A DNA stretch of 64,000 bases from CAVQBL01 sp963710715 (GTDB lineage: Bacteria; Pseudomonadota; Gammaproteobacteria; DSM-16500), in assembly GCA_963710715.1 (NCBI GenBank), contig CAVQBL010000007.1, positions 1-64,000 on the forward strand, read 5' to 3'. Position numbers and translations under genes: made by a program. The notes under the pieces are model-generated. The model had not been told where the DNA came from. It searched no databases and saw nothing but the letters and a program-made list of their open reading frames with translations. Positions 1 through 9,292 of this stretch are shown piece after piece (the first letter of the stretch is position 1; each line of letters begins with the position of its first letter).

Positions 1-2
1 AA

Positions 3-1347
3 TTATGCTGACCGCGCAAGCTGATCTATCAACACATCCCATTGCGGACGTTTAATTTTCATATACTCAGCATCCGATGTTGAGTCGTTAAAATAATTTT
101 CTGACCAAATGCTGCGCCGCACCAGCGCAAGAATATCAGAAAACGTTGCTTCACTTTTTTTATTGTACCAAGCTGTCGATAAAATCGGTAACGTTTGGTC
201 TTTCAAAATCTCACGTGCGAATAAACAAATCAATGAAAACAATGCCATCAGCGATGGAGTGGTTCTAGCAATCGCTTTGTCTGACCATTGACGTTGTGTT
301 TCTATACCAAGATGCGCACGGGTTTCCTCAAACGTGACCTCGATGTTCCAGCGCAGAACAAACCAATTGATGATTTGTTCGGGTGCTAATTGCAAGTCCG
401 TACTAAAAAATGCTTCTGCTTCATTTTTATCTGGATCCATGACCAGAACCCAGCGGATAAGTAATGGTTTTTCACCCGATGAATACCAGAGGTTAATTCC
501 GCTAAATAGGCGGACTTTTTTCGTTTCACCACCATACCAATCAACTTCTGTTTCACGCCACGGTTGTGTTGCATCACTAGCTTTCTTTTAGCGAAGTAAA
601 TCGCTCGCCTTTTTCACGATGACGTCCACGTTGTCCTTTGACGGGTGACGGAGAAAATTCATATAGTGCTGCATCTAATCGCAATCTTGAAACTAAAATA
701 ATTTTTTGTTTGATGCAAGCATGTCCTAGTCGAATGCAAGCAAAACCGCCATCCCCAATTAAAACAAAAGAACGTTTGATCCAGCGTGATATGACACGTA
801 TTGCAATGATCGTCCAATCAATGCTGGTCTTGTGTCGGCGGTTTTTTCTTTCATTACATTTTTTTGATGGAGCCAATATTGTCATGAATGGCAGAGCCCA
901 TGGACGCTTGCACCAGGGCAGTGGCACGATCAACATCAGGCAAACCCATTTTAATCCGAAACATTTGACGACCAATTTTTCAGTTGATCGACACGCATCG
1001 CGATAGCAACCTTTTGCCTTTATTTTTTTACCGCTGCGCCGCTCTACTGTGTCATCGACAACAATTAAAATCGGGAAAGAAGCAGGAAGCAGTTGCAACA
1101 ATAATCCTAATAAAATTTTTGCGCAGGATAGGTTGTTCCACTTCGCGCGATTCAACACACGATGATACTTCTCAAACCGTTTTTCTTGAGAAAGTCCCAT
1201 CACGCGTAAAATGCTGCTGACACGCCGCGCGCCTTGACATAAGATGGCACCCGTTAAAACTATTTGAACGTGTTCCCATGTGGGCAGAGTAAATAAACCA
1301 CTAAACGTATTTAACACAACACTGATCCCACGGGGTAACGATGACAT
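3..1347 (-). pseudogene. IS701/IS4-like DDE transposase, frameshifted copy
   Basis: This encodes a DDE-type transposase of about 445 codons. The start ATG at 1347 follows a good AAGGA site. Visible motifs are VVDDTVERR with GCYRDACRS downstream (first catalytic Asp region), IGDGGFACIRLGHA (second Asp) and, in the last part, WNIEVTFEETRAHLGIETQRQ (catalytic Glu region) followed by QWSDKAIARTTP. Compared with the right copy, two bases are missing near 588, so the frame breaks after GERFTSLKES and the C-terminal third (3-440) is out of frame. The gene is therefore probably inactive. It is divergent from the ParB-like gene with only about 30 bp between them. The family assignment IS701 versus IS4 is from memory of the motif pattern. 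Confidence 0.8.
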
Positions 1348-1377
1348 AGAAAGTCCTTCTACTATGGAATAAAAAAG

Positions 1378-2232
1378 ATGGAAACGATAACGGTTCATGC
1401 AATGTTTAGCAAAGCAGTTTTGAAAGAAATTCCCATTGATATGTTACACAGTGGAACATATCAACCACGTGAATCTTTTTCGGAAGAAAGTTTAGAATCA
1501 CTTTCAGAAACCATTGCGCAGCTTGGTGTGCTAGAACCACTGATCGTTCGTTTATCGCCAAAAACGCCGGAGCAATTTGAAATTATCGCGGGAGAAAGAC
1601 GTTGGCGTGCTGCAAAACGCGTGGGTTTAACAGTCGTACCATGTTTGGTCTCAAATTATTCTAATGAACAAGCAGCACAAATTGCACTGATTGAAAATAC
1701 TTGTCGTGAAGAATTAAATCCCATTACAAAAGCGTTTGCCATGCAGCGTTTGATAGAAGAGTTTTGCTATACGCATGATGAAGTTGCGGTTCTTCTTGGC
1801 ATGAGTCGCACGTATGTAACTAATTTGTTGCGGCTGCTTCGGCTTGATGCGCGAATACAGCACTGGATGAAGCAAGGGTCATTGAGCGAAGGGCACGGTA
1901 AATTATTGGCTGGTCTGCCGCTTGAAAAACAATACTGGTTTGCTTATGAGGCGATAAAAAAAGAATGGCCGATCAGTGTTCTTGATGGCGCCATCAAAAT
2001 GTTAGGCAGCAAAAAATCAGAAGATAGTAAAATTAGAAAATCAGCCGCGCCAACTTCTCCACTCGAGCGGCAATTGACTGAACGGTTTGGCTATCCAGTA
2101 AAGTTAACCCTCAACAAAAATGAAACTGGAAGTTTTCGTATCCAGTTTTATGATCGTGAGCATATGGAGAAAATCATGGAAAAGCTAGGGTATATTGATG
2201 AAAATTCATTGGTTCAATTCAAAGACGAGTGA
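1378..2232 (+). CDS. ParB/Spo0J-family DNA-binding protein, transposon cargo
   Basis: The 284-residue protein has the ParB N-terminal (CTP-binding) domain at roughly residues 15-105, with IDMLHSGTYQPR, the SLSETIAQLGVLEPLIVR stretch and the signature GERRWRAAKR. A helix-turn-helix follows (DEVAVLLGMSRTYVTNLLRLL, about 135-160). A shorter C-terminal domain completes it. The start may be the ATG at 1378 or the internal ATG at 1402. No ParA partner is next to it; the plasmid ParA/ParB pair of this window lies 10 kb away and is a different lineage. The gene precedes the reverse transcriptase in the same direction with about 60 bp between them, so they may be co-transcribed. The right element copy has lost it. 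Its role on a transposon is unknown: partition, or regulation of transposition, are both possible. Confidence 0.85.
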   Translation: METITVHAMFSKAVLKEIPIDMLHSGTYQPRESFSEESLESLSETIAQLGVLEPLIVRLSPKTPEQFEIIAGERRWRAAKRVGLTVVPCLVSNYSNEQAAQIALIENTCREELNPITKAFAMQRLIEEFCYTHDEVAVLLGMSRTYVTNLLRLLRLDARIQHWMKQGSLSEGHGKLLAGLPLEKQYWFAYEAIKKEWPISVLDGAIKMLGSKKSEDSKIRKSAAPTSPLERQLTERFGYPVKLTLNKNETGSFRIQFYDREHMEKIMEKLGYIDENSLVQFKDE

Positions 2233-2295
2233 TACAGTTTTCCCTACGGAATTAACTTGCTCTGTGTGCACATAATAAATGATTACCGGTAAAAA

Positions 2296-3529
2296 ATGAA
2301 ACGATGGAATGTAACTGAAATGCTGGATATTGGCCGACGTTTATTTGCAAAAATAAACAAAAAGAAACGTTTTGCCAATCATAATCATGAAATTCATTTT
2401 CTGGCACGTGAAATAGATGACTGGTTACCAACTGGTGTAAAATCCATGATAGAAGGAAGTTATACGCCACGGCATTTAAAACGTCGCTATTTTCAAGATG
2501 AGATGGTTGATCAATTACACTTGTCTGATCGCATTTTTCAGCACATTCTTCTTAAACAACTTAAGCCTACGATACCTTATGTAGTCAACCCTAATTGTCT
2601 CCACATTCATGGTCCCAGCGGAGTAAAACTTGCGACGCAACGTATTCGGCAAGTGCTGCAAGAAATAAAACCCAACTATATTATTCGGGCGGATATCAAA
2701 TCGTTTTACAAATCTATTCCACACTACAAGTTATTAGATGATCTTAGAAAAATATATGATGATCCCAAGCTGCTTGACATGTTTGAGGAAATCATCAAAA
2801 ACCCGATTGAAACACCACGGGGTTATAAAAATACTGTCACCGGTATTGCGCTGCGCGGCCCTCTGTCACAATTTTTTAGTGCGATTTATTTAAAACCGTT
2901 GGATGATGCTTTTAATGCAATGGATGTGACCTATATTCGTTATCAAGATGACCTGATTGTTTTATGCAAGACAAAGCGGCAATTGAATCGTTGCCGTCGT
3001 CGGTTGATGGAAGTATTGCAAGAAAGAAAATTAAAACTATCACGCAAAAAATCACGGATAGGTGATATTGCAAAAGGATTTCATTTTTTAGGTATTGACT
3101 ATCCTGGGACGCAACCCCAGGCTATCACCAAAGTGACACAGGAGATGAATGATGTTCAGATGGCACTCGATGCAGCGCATCTTTTAAGCGTATTGGGGGA
3201 GGGGGGAGCCATTAAATGAGCATATTCATTCTGAGCCTGTTTGTATTAGACCTCATGCGAGGACGATACGAAAAGCCCGAGAACAAGTTAAGATGATGGT
3301 CGCTACTGGATTCTCTATCCGCCAGATCAAGCATTACTTGAAAAGATGGGCTGTTTGGTGGGTCAAAACAGCAGAAACCTGGGATGTCGAAGCGTTATTA
3401 TCCTGGTTTATCAGCACATGTTGGCAGTTGCCTTTAGCAGCTATTGCCGAAGGTCTCCGCCAACATAACAGAACTACATTACTGAACAAGACATCGTCGC
3501 TCCGCGGCTATGGTCTGGGTGCGGCATAA
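2296..3529 (+). pseudogene. Reverse transcriptase, split by a +1 frameshift at a G-run
   Basis: An RNA-directed DNA polymerase. The first open frame (2296-3219) contains RT motif 3 (IIRADIKSFYKSIPHYKLL), motif 4 as GIALRGPLSQFFSAIYLKPLD, the catalytic YQDD box (YIRYQDDLIVL) and motif 7 (GFHFLGIDY). Motif 4 has SQ where group II intron enzymes usually have QGG, a feature I associate with the diversity-generating retroelement clade. The reading frame ends at 3219, but the next frame continues without a stop from 3188 to 3529 with YWGRGEPLNEHIHSEPVC and a basic C-terminal domain. The shift point falls in GGGGGAGGGGGG near 3194-3206. The right copy has the same run, so the change predates the duplication or is a programmed shift. 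No group II intron RNA structure was looked for in detail. Confidence 0.75.
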
Positions 3530-4759
3530 ATTCTGTAAGCTTGCTGTTTTTGATTGACATAAGCTTCGAAAAGGCCTCAGCGCATCGCACGCGGTGCGCA
3601 TCCCGGCGGAAAGGCCCGCCACGCCCTGCCCGCAGCCACCAGCCGCCGCGCCGCGGGCGAAAATTGCAAAATCAAAACCAAGACGAGAAGAAGAAAGGGG
3701 ATAGAAATCAGCCGGCGCCCATGCGCCGCGACCCGAATGATATACCTCAAATTTAAATGAACGAGCCTGCGGCGTCCCACTTCGCAGCTTTTCCTCAGTA
3801 TTATAGAACCCATCACAAGCTGCTTGTACGTAATTAGCTGGGAAGAGGCGCTCTATATATCCGATTGTTTGCTGCCAAAATAGCATGGCGCGCGGATCAC
3901 TCCAGTCATTTCCAAAATAATCATGATAATGATCATCATATATTTGAAATGCTCGCTGAAGCAGATCTGGGTTAAAGTGCCGCCCTGTCGTCACGATTTC
4001 ATTCAGCGTTGCATCCAACAATGACCTAAATTGGGCAAGTTCTATAGCAACTTTTGATCCTTTCCTTACTGTTAACTTATACTCAGGATGACCAGACGAG
4101 GTAATATCACCTGGCGCGGCATGTCTAATGGCTTGAGTTAACGTATCTAACTGGCCAAAAATAGGCTGCCATCTTTTCTGTTCGTCTACTTCCCAGCCTT
4201 TTGGAAATTGTTCATTGAATTGCGCATCCGCTTCTTTTGCATCAGCAACGAAGATTAATTGGGCTTTGAGCATCGCGGCCATCTGAGTATCTTCTTCAGC
4301 TAATGCCATTTGATAAGGTGTTTTTTTCGCAGATTTCTGGCCAGAACACGCGGTGACAAAATCTTTTTCTTCTAATTTTTCTAATAATAAAATGGGGTAT
4401 TCTTTAATCATTTTTTGCGCAGCTATAGGATCCCCTCGTAGGATCGCATCCAGCAAATGTTTTAAATTCTCTTGTTTAAAATGTACATAATCATCATGCA
4501 ATTGCGATGGCAGTTGACGACTAATATAGTCCTTGCCAAGCTTATGCTCTTGGGCTAAAAGTGCTTTAAGGGATAACATTTTTAACGAAAAAATACCTGA
4601 TGAGGACACAGAGGCACTAGGCGAATGAGTCACCGTCTCTTTTTTTACCTCTATTTTATCTTGTTTTTGTTCTAAGTGAAGTCGTGCATCTGCCATACTT
4701 TGAAACCCCATACATGCGATAAAGTTCAGATTGTACCAAGATTCACAATAAATGTACAT
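3479..4759 (-). CDS. Effector-like protein with ankyrin-like segment, copy 1, altered C-terminus
   Basis: I do not recognise a named family. The 426-codon frame is identical to the copy at 6053-7348 for about its first 355 residues. A coiled N-terminal part (SMADARLHLEQKQDKIEVKK) precedes an ankyrin-like helical pair at about residues 100-165 (HLLDAILRGDPIAAQKMIKEYP and KTPYQMALAEEDTQMAAMLKA). The middle contains a Trp/Tyr-rich block (YDDHYHDYFGNDWSDPRAMLF). After FDFAIFAR the two copies differ: a GC-rich stretch (3573-3657) puts this copy in another frame, ending in RRCLVQ. It is convergent with the reverse transcriptase and overlaps its end. Bacterial effectors of Legionellales often look like this, but secretion is only an inference. 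Confidence 0.55.
   Translation of the reverse strand: MYIYCESWYNLNFIACMGFQSMADARLHLEQKQDKIEVKKETVTHSPSASVSSSGIFSLKMLSLKALLAQEHKLGKDYISRQLPSQLHDDYVHFKQENLKHLLDAILRGDPIAAQKMIKEYPILLLEKLEEKDFVTACSGQKSAKKTPYQMALAEEDTQMAAMLKAQLIFVADAKEADAQFNEQFPKGWEVDEQKRWQPIFGQLDTLTQAIRHAAPGDITSSGHPEYKLTVRKGSKVAIELAQFRSLLDATLNEIVTTGRHFNPDLLQRAFQIYDDHYHDYFGNDWSDPRAMLFWQQTIGYIERLFPANYVQAACDGFYNTEEKLRSGTPQARSFKFEVYHSGRGAWAPADFYPLSSSRLGFDFAIFARGAAAGGCGQGVAGLSAGMRTACDALRPFRSLCQSKTASLQNLCRTQTIAAERRCLVQ
3573..3657. other. GC-rich divergent cassette, left copy
   Basis: These 85 bp are about 81% G+C (69 of 85) in strongly AT-rich surroundings. They sit between TTCGAAAA on one side and CGAAAATTGC on the other, both of which are identical in the right element copy. 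The matching place in the right copy (7155-7249) has a different 95-bp sequence, also about 82% G+C. The two can be partly aligned around a GGGCGTGG core. The cassette lies at the 3' end of the effector-like reading frame, 44 bp from the end of the reverse transcriptase gene. Confidence 0.7.
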
Positions 4760-4879
4760 AGAATGAGCAATAGACGAGTGGACTTGATCGGAGAATGGCT
4801 TAGGGATTAATCGATGAATACGGCCTTTGTATCAACTAAAAATGGCCAAAGTCCAGATTATTAGGAGTTAATTCTTTGA

Positions 4880-5338
4880 TTATTTAGTGCGCAGTACTTG
4901 TTTAACAGCTTGATAATCGGCTTCGCGATTGTTACATCGTTCTTTTAATGCCCAGAAAAATCCTGAAGGGTTTAAACATGGATTGCTAGATGGTACTTTA
5001 ATATCTCTAGGTAATGCTGCTCCACATTTTACAAGAATATTTGCAACCCCAGCGCGGCCATATTCAATTGCAACCTCTAGAGGACTTTTATTGCGATTAT
5101 ATTCATCGCGCACATCAAGCCGAGCACCATTTTTGCATAAATCCTTTGCTAACTCTTTATCATCTAGCAGTACCGCATATGTAATGGGATATTCTGCTAA
5201 ATATGTATTACAAGCTGTTCTTAGTATATCAAATTTAGCATCTATAGATGAATCGAGATCTACTTTACCTGACCAAAAGGTAATATAAAGTCTAAGAGCT
5301 GCAAGTGATTCTGGTTTTAAATCTTTAAATTTTCTCAT
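4880..5338 (-). CDS. Ankyrin-repeat-like protein
   Basis: The 152-residue protein has at least one recognisable ankyrin repeat near residues 82-115 (SPLEVAIEYGRAGVANILVKCGAALP), preceded by a weaker one (PITYAVLLDDKELAKDLCKNGARLD). The start is supported by AGGAGAAG just upstream of the ATG at 5338. It lies in the unique spacer between the two inverted transposon arms, so it belongs to the host sequence rather than to the element. Ankyrin proteins act in protein binding; a role as an effector delivered to a host is inference from the organism type only. Confidence 0.7.
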   Translation of the reverse strand: MRKFKDLKPESLAALRLYITFWSGKVDLDSSIDAKFDILRTACNTYLAEYPITYAVLLDDKELAKDLCKNGARLDVRDEYNRNKSPLEVAIEYGRAGVANILVKCGAALPRDIKVPSSNPCLNPSGFFWALKERCNNREADYQAVKQVLRTK

Positions 5339-5676
5339 TGACTTCTCCTCTTTAAATATTTAAATAGAGCAGAGTTTTATCATTTCCAATAATGCCGCGT
5401 CAATTATAATGAGGGCCTAACGTTGCTCACAAGTCATTGGAATGTAATTTATCCCGTTGATAATATGTGGAACATAGGTCGTTTTTTAGTCACTTTCGAG
5501 TGAGGTAAAACTTACCGTGATCATCCATAGCTATTAAACCTAAACCATCATGATTATCACATAATCATGATGATTTAGATTAAAATACCCGTGTTAGCAG
5601 GCAGAACAATTTTTTATTAGATAAATCAATTAGATAATCTGGCCATTTTTAAAATATCCAGTTTATGAGAGAGCGT
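5339..5676. other. Non-coding stretch with a short perfect hairpin
   Basis: I see no gene here. The notable feature is a perfect 12-bp inverted repeat with a 3-nt loop at 5546-5572 (CATCATGATTAT, CAC, ATAATCATGATG), which could be an operator or a hairpin. Near 5634-5648 there is AATCTGGCCATTTTTA, which resembles the element terminus ATCTGGACTTTGGCCATTTTTA with seven bases missing. Confidence 0.5.
5546..5572. repeat. Perfect 12-bp palindrome with 3-nt loop
   Basis: The arms CATCATGATTAT and ATAATCATGATG pair perfectly around CAC. There is no T-tract next to it, so an operator is as likely as a terminator. It lies between the ankyrin-like gene and a short hypothetical frame. Confidence 0.6.
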
Positions 5677-5955
5677 TCATTGTTGCAGAAGAACATAGGA
5701 TGATATCGGAGCTATCTGTAACTCTACTGCGGGTGGCTGCGGAGCTGATAAGTACTTATTGCAGAAAAAGCCTATTGTTCTGGCGAGAAATGTGCTTCCT
5801 GCTGAGCATGCTACATTGACAATATTAAAAAAAAGATTAGGCGCATCATCGTTTCGTCCAGAGAATCCAAATCCAATCTTACTATAAATGTTCTCAATAC
5901 ATTCATCATAATGAGGTTCCGTTTTTTTACCACAATTTGTTGCAATTGCTATCAT
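5677..5955 (-). CDS. Hypothetical protein, probably truncated at its 5' end by the transposon
   Basis: A frame of about 90 codons that I do not recognise. It contains DECIENIYSKIGFGFSG and a Cys/Ser-rich centre, and it ends in SYVLLQQ. In-frame ATG codons exist at 5955, 5970 and 5985, but the latter two are inside the inverted-repeat arm (starting 5954). The original N-terminus was therefore probably replaced when the element inserted. Function unknown. Confidence 0.35.
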   Translation of the reverse strand: MIAIATNCGKKTEPHYDECIENIYSKIGFGFSGRNDDAPNLFFNIVNVACSAGSTFLARTIGFFCNKYLSAPQPPAVELQIAPISSYVLLQQ

Positions 5956-6052
5956 CTGGACTTTGGCCATTTTTAGTTGATACAAAGGCCGTATTCATCG
6001 ATTAATCCCTAAGCCATTCTCCGATCAAGTCCACTCGTCTATTGCTCATTCT

Positions 6053-7348
6053 ATGTACATTTATTGTGAATCTTGGTACAATCTGAACTTTATCGCATGT
6101 ATGGGGTTTCAAAGTATGGCAGATGCACGACTTCACTTAGAACAAAAACAAGATAAAATAGAGGTAAAAAAAGAGACGGTGACTCATTCGCCTAGTGCCT
6201 CTGTGTCCTCATCAGGTATTTTTTCGTTAAAAATGTTATCCCTTAAAGCACTTTTAGCCCAAGAGCATAAGCTTGGCAAGGACTATATTAGTCGTCAACT
6301 GCCATCGCAATTGCATGATGATTATGTACATTTTAAACAAGAGAATTTAAAACATTTGCTGGATGCGATCCTACGAGGGGATCCTATAGCTGCGCAAAAA
6401 ATGATTAAAGAATACCCCATTTTATTATTAGAAAAATTAGAAGAAAAAGATTTTGTCACCGCGTGTTCTGGCCAGAAATCTGCGAAAAAAACACCTTATC
6501 AAATGGCATTAGCTGAAGAAGATACTCAGATGGCCGCGATGCTCAAAGCCCAATTAATCTTCGTTGCTGATGCAAAAGAAGCGGATGCGCAATTCAATGA
6601 ACAATTTCCAAAAGGCTGGGAAGTAGACGAACAGAAAAGATGGCAGCCTATTTTTGGCCAGTTAGATACGTTAACTCAAGCCATTAGACATGCCGCGCCA
6701 GGTGATATTACCTCGTCTGGTCATCCTGAGTATAAGTTAACAGTAAGGAAAGGATCAAAAGTTGCTATAGAACTTGCCCAATTTAGGTCATTGTTGGATG
6801 CAACGCTGAATGAAATCGTGACGACAGGGCGGCACTTTAACCCAGATCTGCTTCAGCGAGCATTTCAAATATATGATGATCATTATCATGATTATTTTGG
6901 AAATGACTGGAGTGATCCGCGCGCCATGCTATTTTGGCAGCAAACAATCGGATATATAGAGCGCCTCTTCCCAGCTAATTACGTACAAGCAGCTTGTGAT
7001 GGGTTCTATAATACTGAGGAAAAGCTGCGAAGTGGGACGCCGCAGGCTCGTTCATTTAAATTTGAGGTATATCATTCGGGTCGCGGCGCATGGGCGCCGG
7101 CTGATTTCTATCCCCTTTCTTCTTCTCGTCTTGGTTTTGATTTTGCAATTTTCGCGCGCGCCGCGGGGGAGTGCGCTGGCTTCTGGGGCGTGGGGGTGGG
7201 GGGCGTGGGCGGGGGGTTTTTGGGCTGGGGCCCGCGTGTCGCGCCGCCGTTTTCGAAGCTTATGTCAATCAAAAACAGCAAGCTTACAGAATTTATGCCG
7301 CACCCAGACCATAGCCGCGGAGCGACGATGTCTTGTTCAGTAATGTAG
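6053..7348 (+). CDS. Effector-like protein with ankyrin-like segment, copy 2
   Basis: This copy is identical to the gene at 3479-4759 through FDFAIFAR. It then runs through the divergent 95-bp GC-rich cassette in a frame giving a Gly-rich stretch (GVGVGGVGGGFLGWG), followed by SKLMSIKNSKLTEF and a stop at 7346-7348. This frame looks more natural than the left copy, since it joins a plausible ending, but the junction sequence is unreliable. Its 3' end overlaps the remnant reverse transcriptase on the opposite strand. An internal in-frame ATG (MGFQSMADARL) is a possible alternative start. Function unknown. Confidence 0.55.
   Translation: MYIYCESWYNLNFIACMGFQSMADARLHLEQKQDKIEVKKETVTHSPSASVSSSGIFSLKMLSLKALLAQEHKLGKDYISRQLPSQLHDDYVHFKQENLKHLLDAILRGDPIAAQKMIKEYPILLLEKLEEKDFVTACSGQKSAKKTPYQMALAEEDTQMAAMLKAQLIFVADAKEADAQFNEQFPKGWEVDEQKRWQPIFGQLDTLTQAIRHAAPGDITSSGHPEYKLTVRKGSKVAIELAQFRSLLDATLNEIVTTGRHFNPDLLQRAFQIYDDHYHDYFGNDWSDPRAMLFWQQTIGYIERLFPANYVQAACDGFYNTEEKLRSGTPQARSFKFEVYHSGRGAWAPADFYPLSSSRLGFDFAIFARAAGECAGFWGVGVGGVGGGFLGWGPRVAPPFSKLMSIKNSKLTEFMPHPDHSRGATMSCSVM
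7155..7249. other. GC-rich divergent cassette, right copy
   Basis: These 95 bp have 78 G or C (82%) and long G-runs on the plus strand. The flanks are identical to the left copy, but the cassette differs in length and sequence. Part of it (GGGCGTGGGCGGGG, then T-run) can be lined up with the left cassette. It encodes the Gly-rich end of the effector-like protein. Confidence 0.7.
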
Positions 7349-7969
7349 TTCTGTTATGTTGGCGGAGACCTTCGGCAATAGCTGCTAAAGGCAACTGCCA
7401 ACATGTGCTGATAAACCAGGATAATAACGCTTCGACATCCCAGGTTTCTGCTGTTTTGACCCACCAAACAGCCCATCTTTTCAAGTAATGCTTGATCTGG
7501 CGGATAGAGAATCCAGTAGCGACCATCATCTTAACTTGTTCTCGGGCTTTTCGTATCGTCCTCGCATGAGGTCTAATACAAACAGGCTCAGAATGAATAT
7601 GCTCATTTAATGGCTCCCCCCTCCCCCAATACGCTTAAAAGATGCGCTGCATCGAGTGCCATCTGAACATCATTCATCTCCTGTGTCACTTTGGTGATAG
7701 CCTGGGGTTGCGTCCCAGGATAGTCAATACCTAAAAAATGAAATCCTTTTGCAATATCACCTATCCGTGATTTTTTGCGTGATAGTTTTAATTTTCTTTC
7801 TTGCAATACTTCCATCAACCGACGACGGCAACGATTCAATTGCCGCTTTGTCTTGCATAAAACAATCAGGTCATCTTGATAACGAATATAGGTCACATCC
7901 ATTGCATTAAAAGCGTCATCCAACGGTTTTAAATAAATCGCACTAAAAAATTGTGACAGAGGGCCGCGC
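7293..7969 (-). pseudogene. Reverse transcriptase, 5'-truncated remnant
   Basis: This is the 3' part of the reverse transcriptase of the left copy, from motif 4 onward. It keeps the YQDD box (RYQDDLIVL) and the C-terminal domain in a second frame, with the same G-run frameshift (CTCCCCCCTCCCCC on the plus strand near 7613-7626). The N-terminal motifs were removed by the 1.8-kb deletion, so it cannot be active. Confidence 0.8.
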
Positions 7970-9004
7970 AGCGGTAAAAAAATAAAGGCAAAAGGTTGCT
8001 ATCGCGATGCGTGTCGATCAACTGAAAAATTGGTCGTCAAATGTTTCGGATTAAAATGGGTTTGCCTGATGTTGATCGTGCCACTGCCCTGGTGCAAGCG
8101 TCCATGGGCTCTGCCATTCATGACAATATTGGCTCCATCAAAAAAATGTAATGAAAGAAAAAACCGCCGACACAAGACCAGCATTGATTGGACGATCATT
8201 GCAATACGTGTCATATCACGCTGGATCAAACGTTCTTTTGTTTTAATTGGGGATGGCGGTTTTGCTTGCATTCGACTAGGACATGCTTGCATCAAACAAA
8301 AAATTATTTTAGTTTCAAGATTGCGATTAGATGCAGCACTATATGAATTTTCTCCGTCACCCGTCAAAGGACAACGTGGACGTCATCGTGAAAAAGGCGA
8401 GCGATTTATTTCGCTAAAAGAATTAGCTAGTGATGCAACACAACCGTGGCGTGAAACAGAAGTTGATTGGTATGGTGGTGAAAAGAAAAAAGTCCGCCTA
8501 CTTAGCGGAATTAACCTCTGGTATTCATCGGGTGAAAAACCATTACCTATCCGCTGGGTTCTGGTCATGGATCCAGATAAAAATGAAGCAGAAGCATTTT
8601 TTAGTACGGACTTGCAATTAGCACCCGAACAAATCATCAATTGGTTTGTTCTGCGCTGGAACATCGAGGTCACGTTTGAGGAAACCCGTGCGCATCTTGG
8701 TATAGAAACACAACGTCAATGGTCAGACAAAGCGATTGCTAGAACCACTCCATCGCTGATGGCATTGTTTTCATTGATTTGTTTATTCGCACGTGAGATT
8801 TTGAAAGACCAAACGTTACCGATTTTATCGACAGCTTGGTACAATAAAAAAAGTGAAGCAACGTTTTCTGATATTCTTGCGCTGGTGCGGCGCAGCATTT
8901 GGTCAGAAAATTATTTTAACGACTCAACATCGGATGCTGAGTATATGAAAATTAAACGTCCGCAATGGGATGTGTTGATAGATCAGCTTGCGCGGTCAGC
9001 ATAA
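7970..9004 (+). pseudogene. IS701/IS4-like DDE transposase, N-terminally truncated copy
   Basis: Similarity to the left transposase starts at 7970 (GKKIKAKGCYRDACRS) and runs in frame to the normal end (DQLARSA) at 9004. It keeps the second Asp motif and the Glu motif but lacks the N-terminal domain and the first catalytic Asp region because of the deletion. Compared with the left copy there are several base substitutions and the two bases lost in that copy are present. A TTG at 8030 could start a shorter protein, but this is unlikely to transpose. Confidence 0.8.
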
Positions 9005-9292
9005 TTGGCCAAAGTCGAGAATAATGTTAGTCACTTTACTTTAATACGAGACTTTAATCTTTTTCTTCCAAAAAACATTAAAATCTAGCAATTTGTATTC
9101 TAACTAGGCAAGCCTCGAATTCGAAAGAAAAAAGCAAGAAACGACCCTACCAAATTTATATTTAAGCATTTGATTTATACAATAAAAATTTGTTATACGT
9201 AGAACATTTGCTTATTAATCAATTTAACTGAGAAAAAGGAAGAAAATCTAGTTTTAGGGTGGGCAAAATATTGCGCGCCTTGTTACCATTTA

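Larger units (their letters stand above)
1..4858. mobile_element. Left arm of a large inverted repeat: transposon-like element copy 1 (fuller copy)
   Basis: The sequence from 1 to 4858 reappears in inverted orientation at 5954-9005, apart from a 1.8-kb deletion and a divergent GC-rich cassette in the right copy. The inner end carries GGCCAAAGTC (4844-4853), and the same 10-mer bounds the right copy at both ends as an inverted repeat, which suggests a transposon terminus. The outer end of this copy lies just beyond the window start. Cargo in order: DDE transposase (minus), ParB-like gene (plus), reverse transcriptase (plus), effector-like protein (minus). No target-site duplication could be identified. 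Confidence 0.75.
5959..9016. mobile_element. Right copy of the transposon-like element, internally deleted
   Basis: The element is bounded by GACTTTGGCC at 5959-5968 and its reverse complement GGCCAAAGTC at 9007-9016. It is the inverted copy of the left arm. Relative to that copy it has lost about 1.8 kb: the start of the transposase, the whole ParB-like gene and the first part of the reverse transcriptase. The junction near 7961-7972 lies in CGCTGCGC, which occurs at both deletion ends in the left copy (near 1032 and 2849). No flanking target duplication is evident. Confidence 0.75.

Noticed and set aside
2296..4759. A complete diversity-generating retroelement
   Set aside because: The SQ motif and a variable cassette fit, but no template repeat or adenine-specific change could be found. 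I keep it only as a possibility in the findings.
8430..8898. Open frames antisense to the transposase (such as 8383-8673)
   Set aside because: They are mirror frames of the transposase copies and carry no domain.
9017..9292. A gene between the element and rep
   Set aside because: Only AT-rich sequence with no coding pattern was seen.
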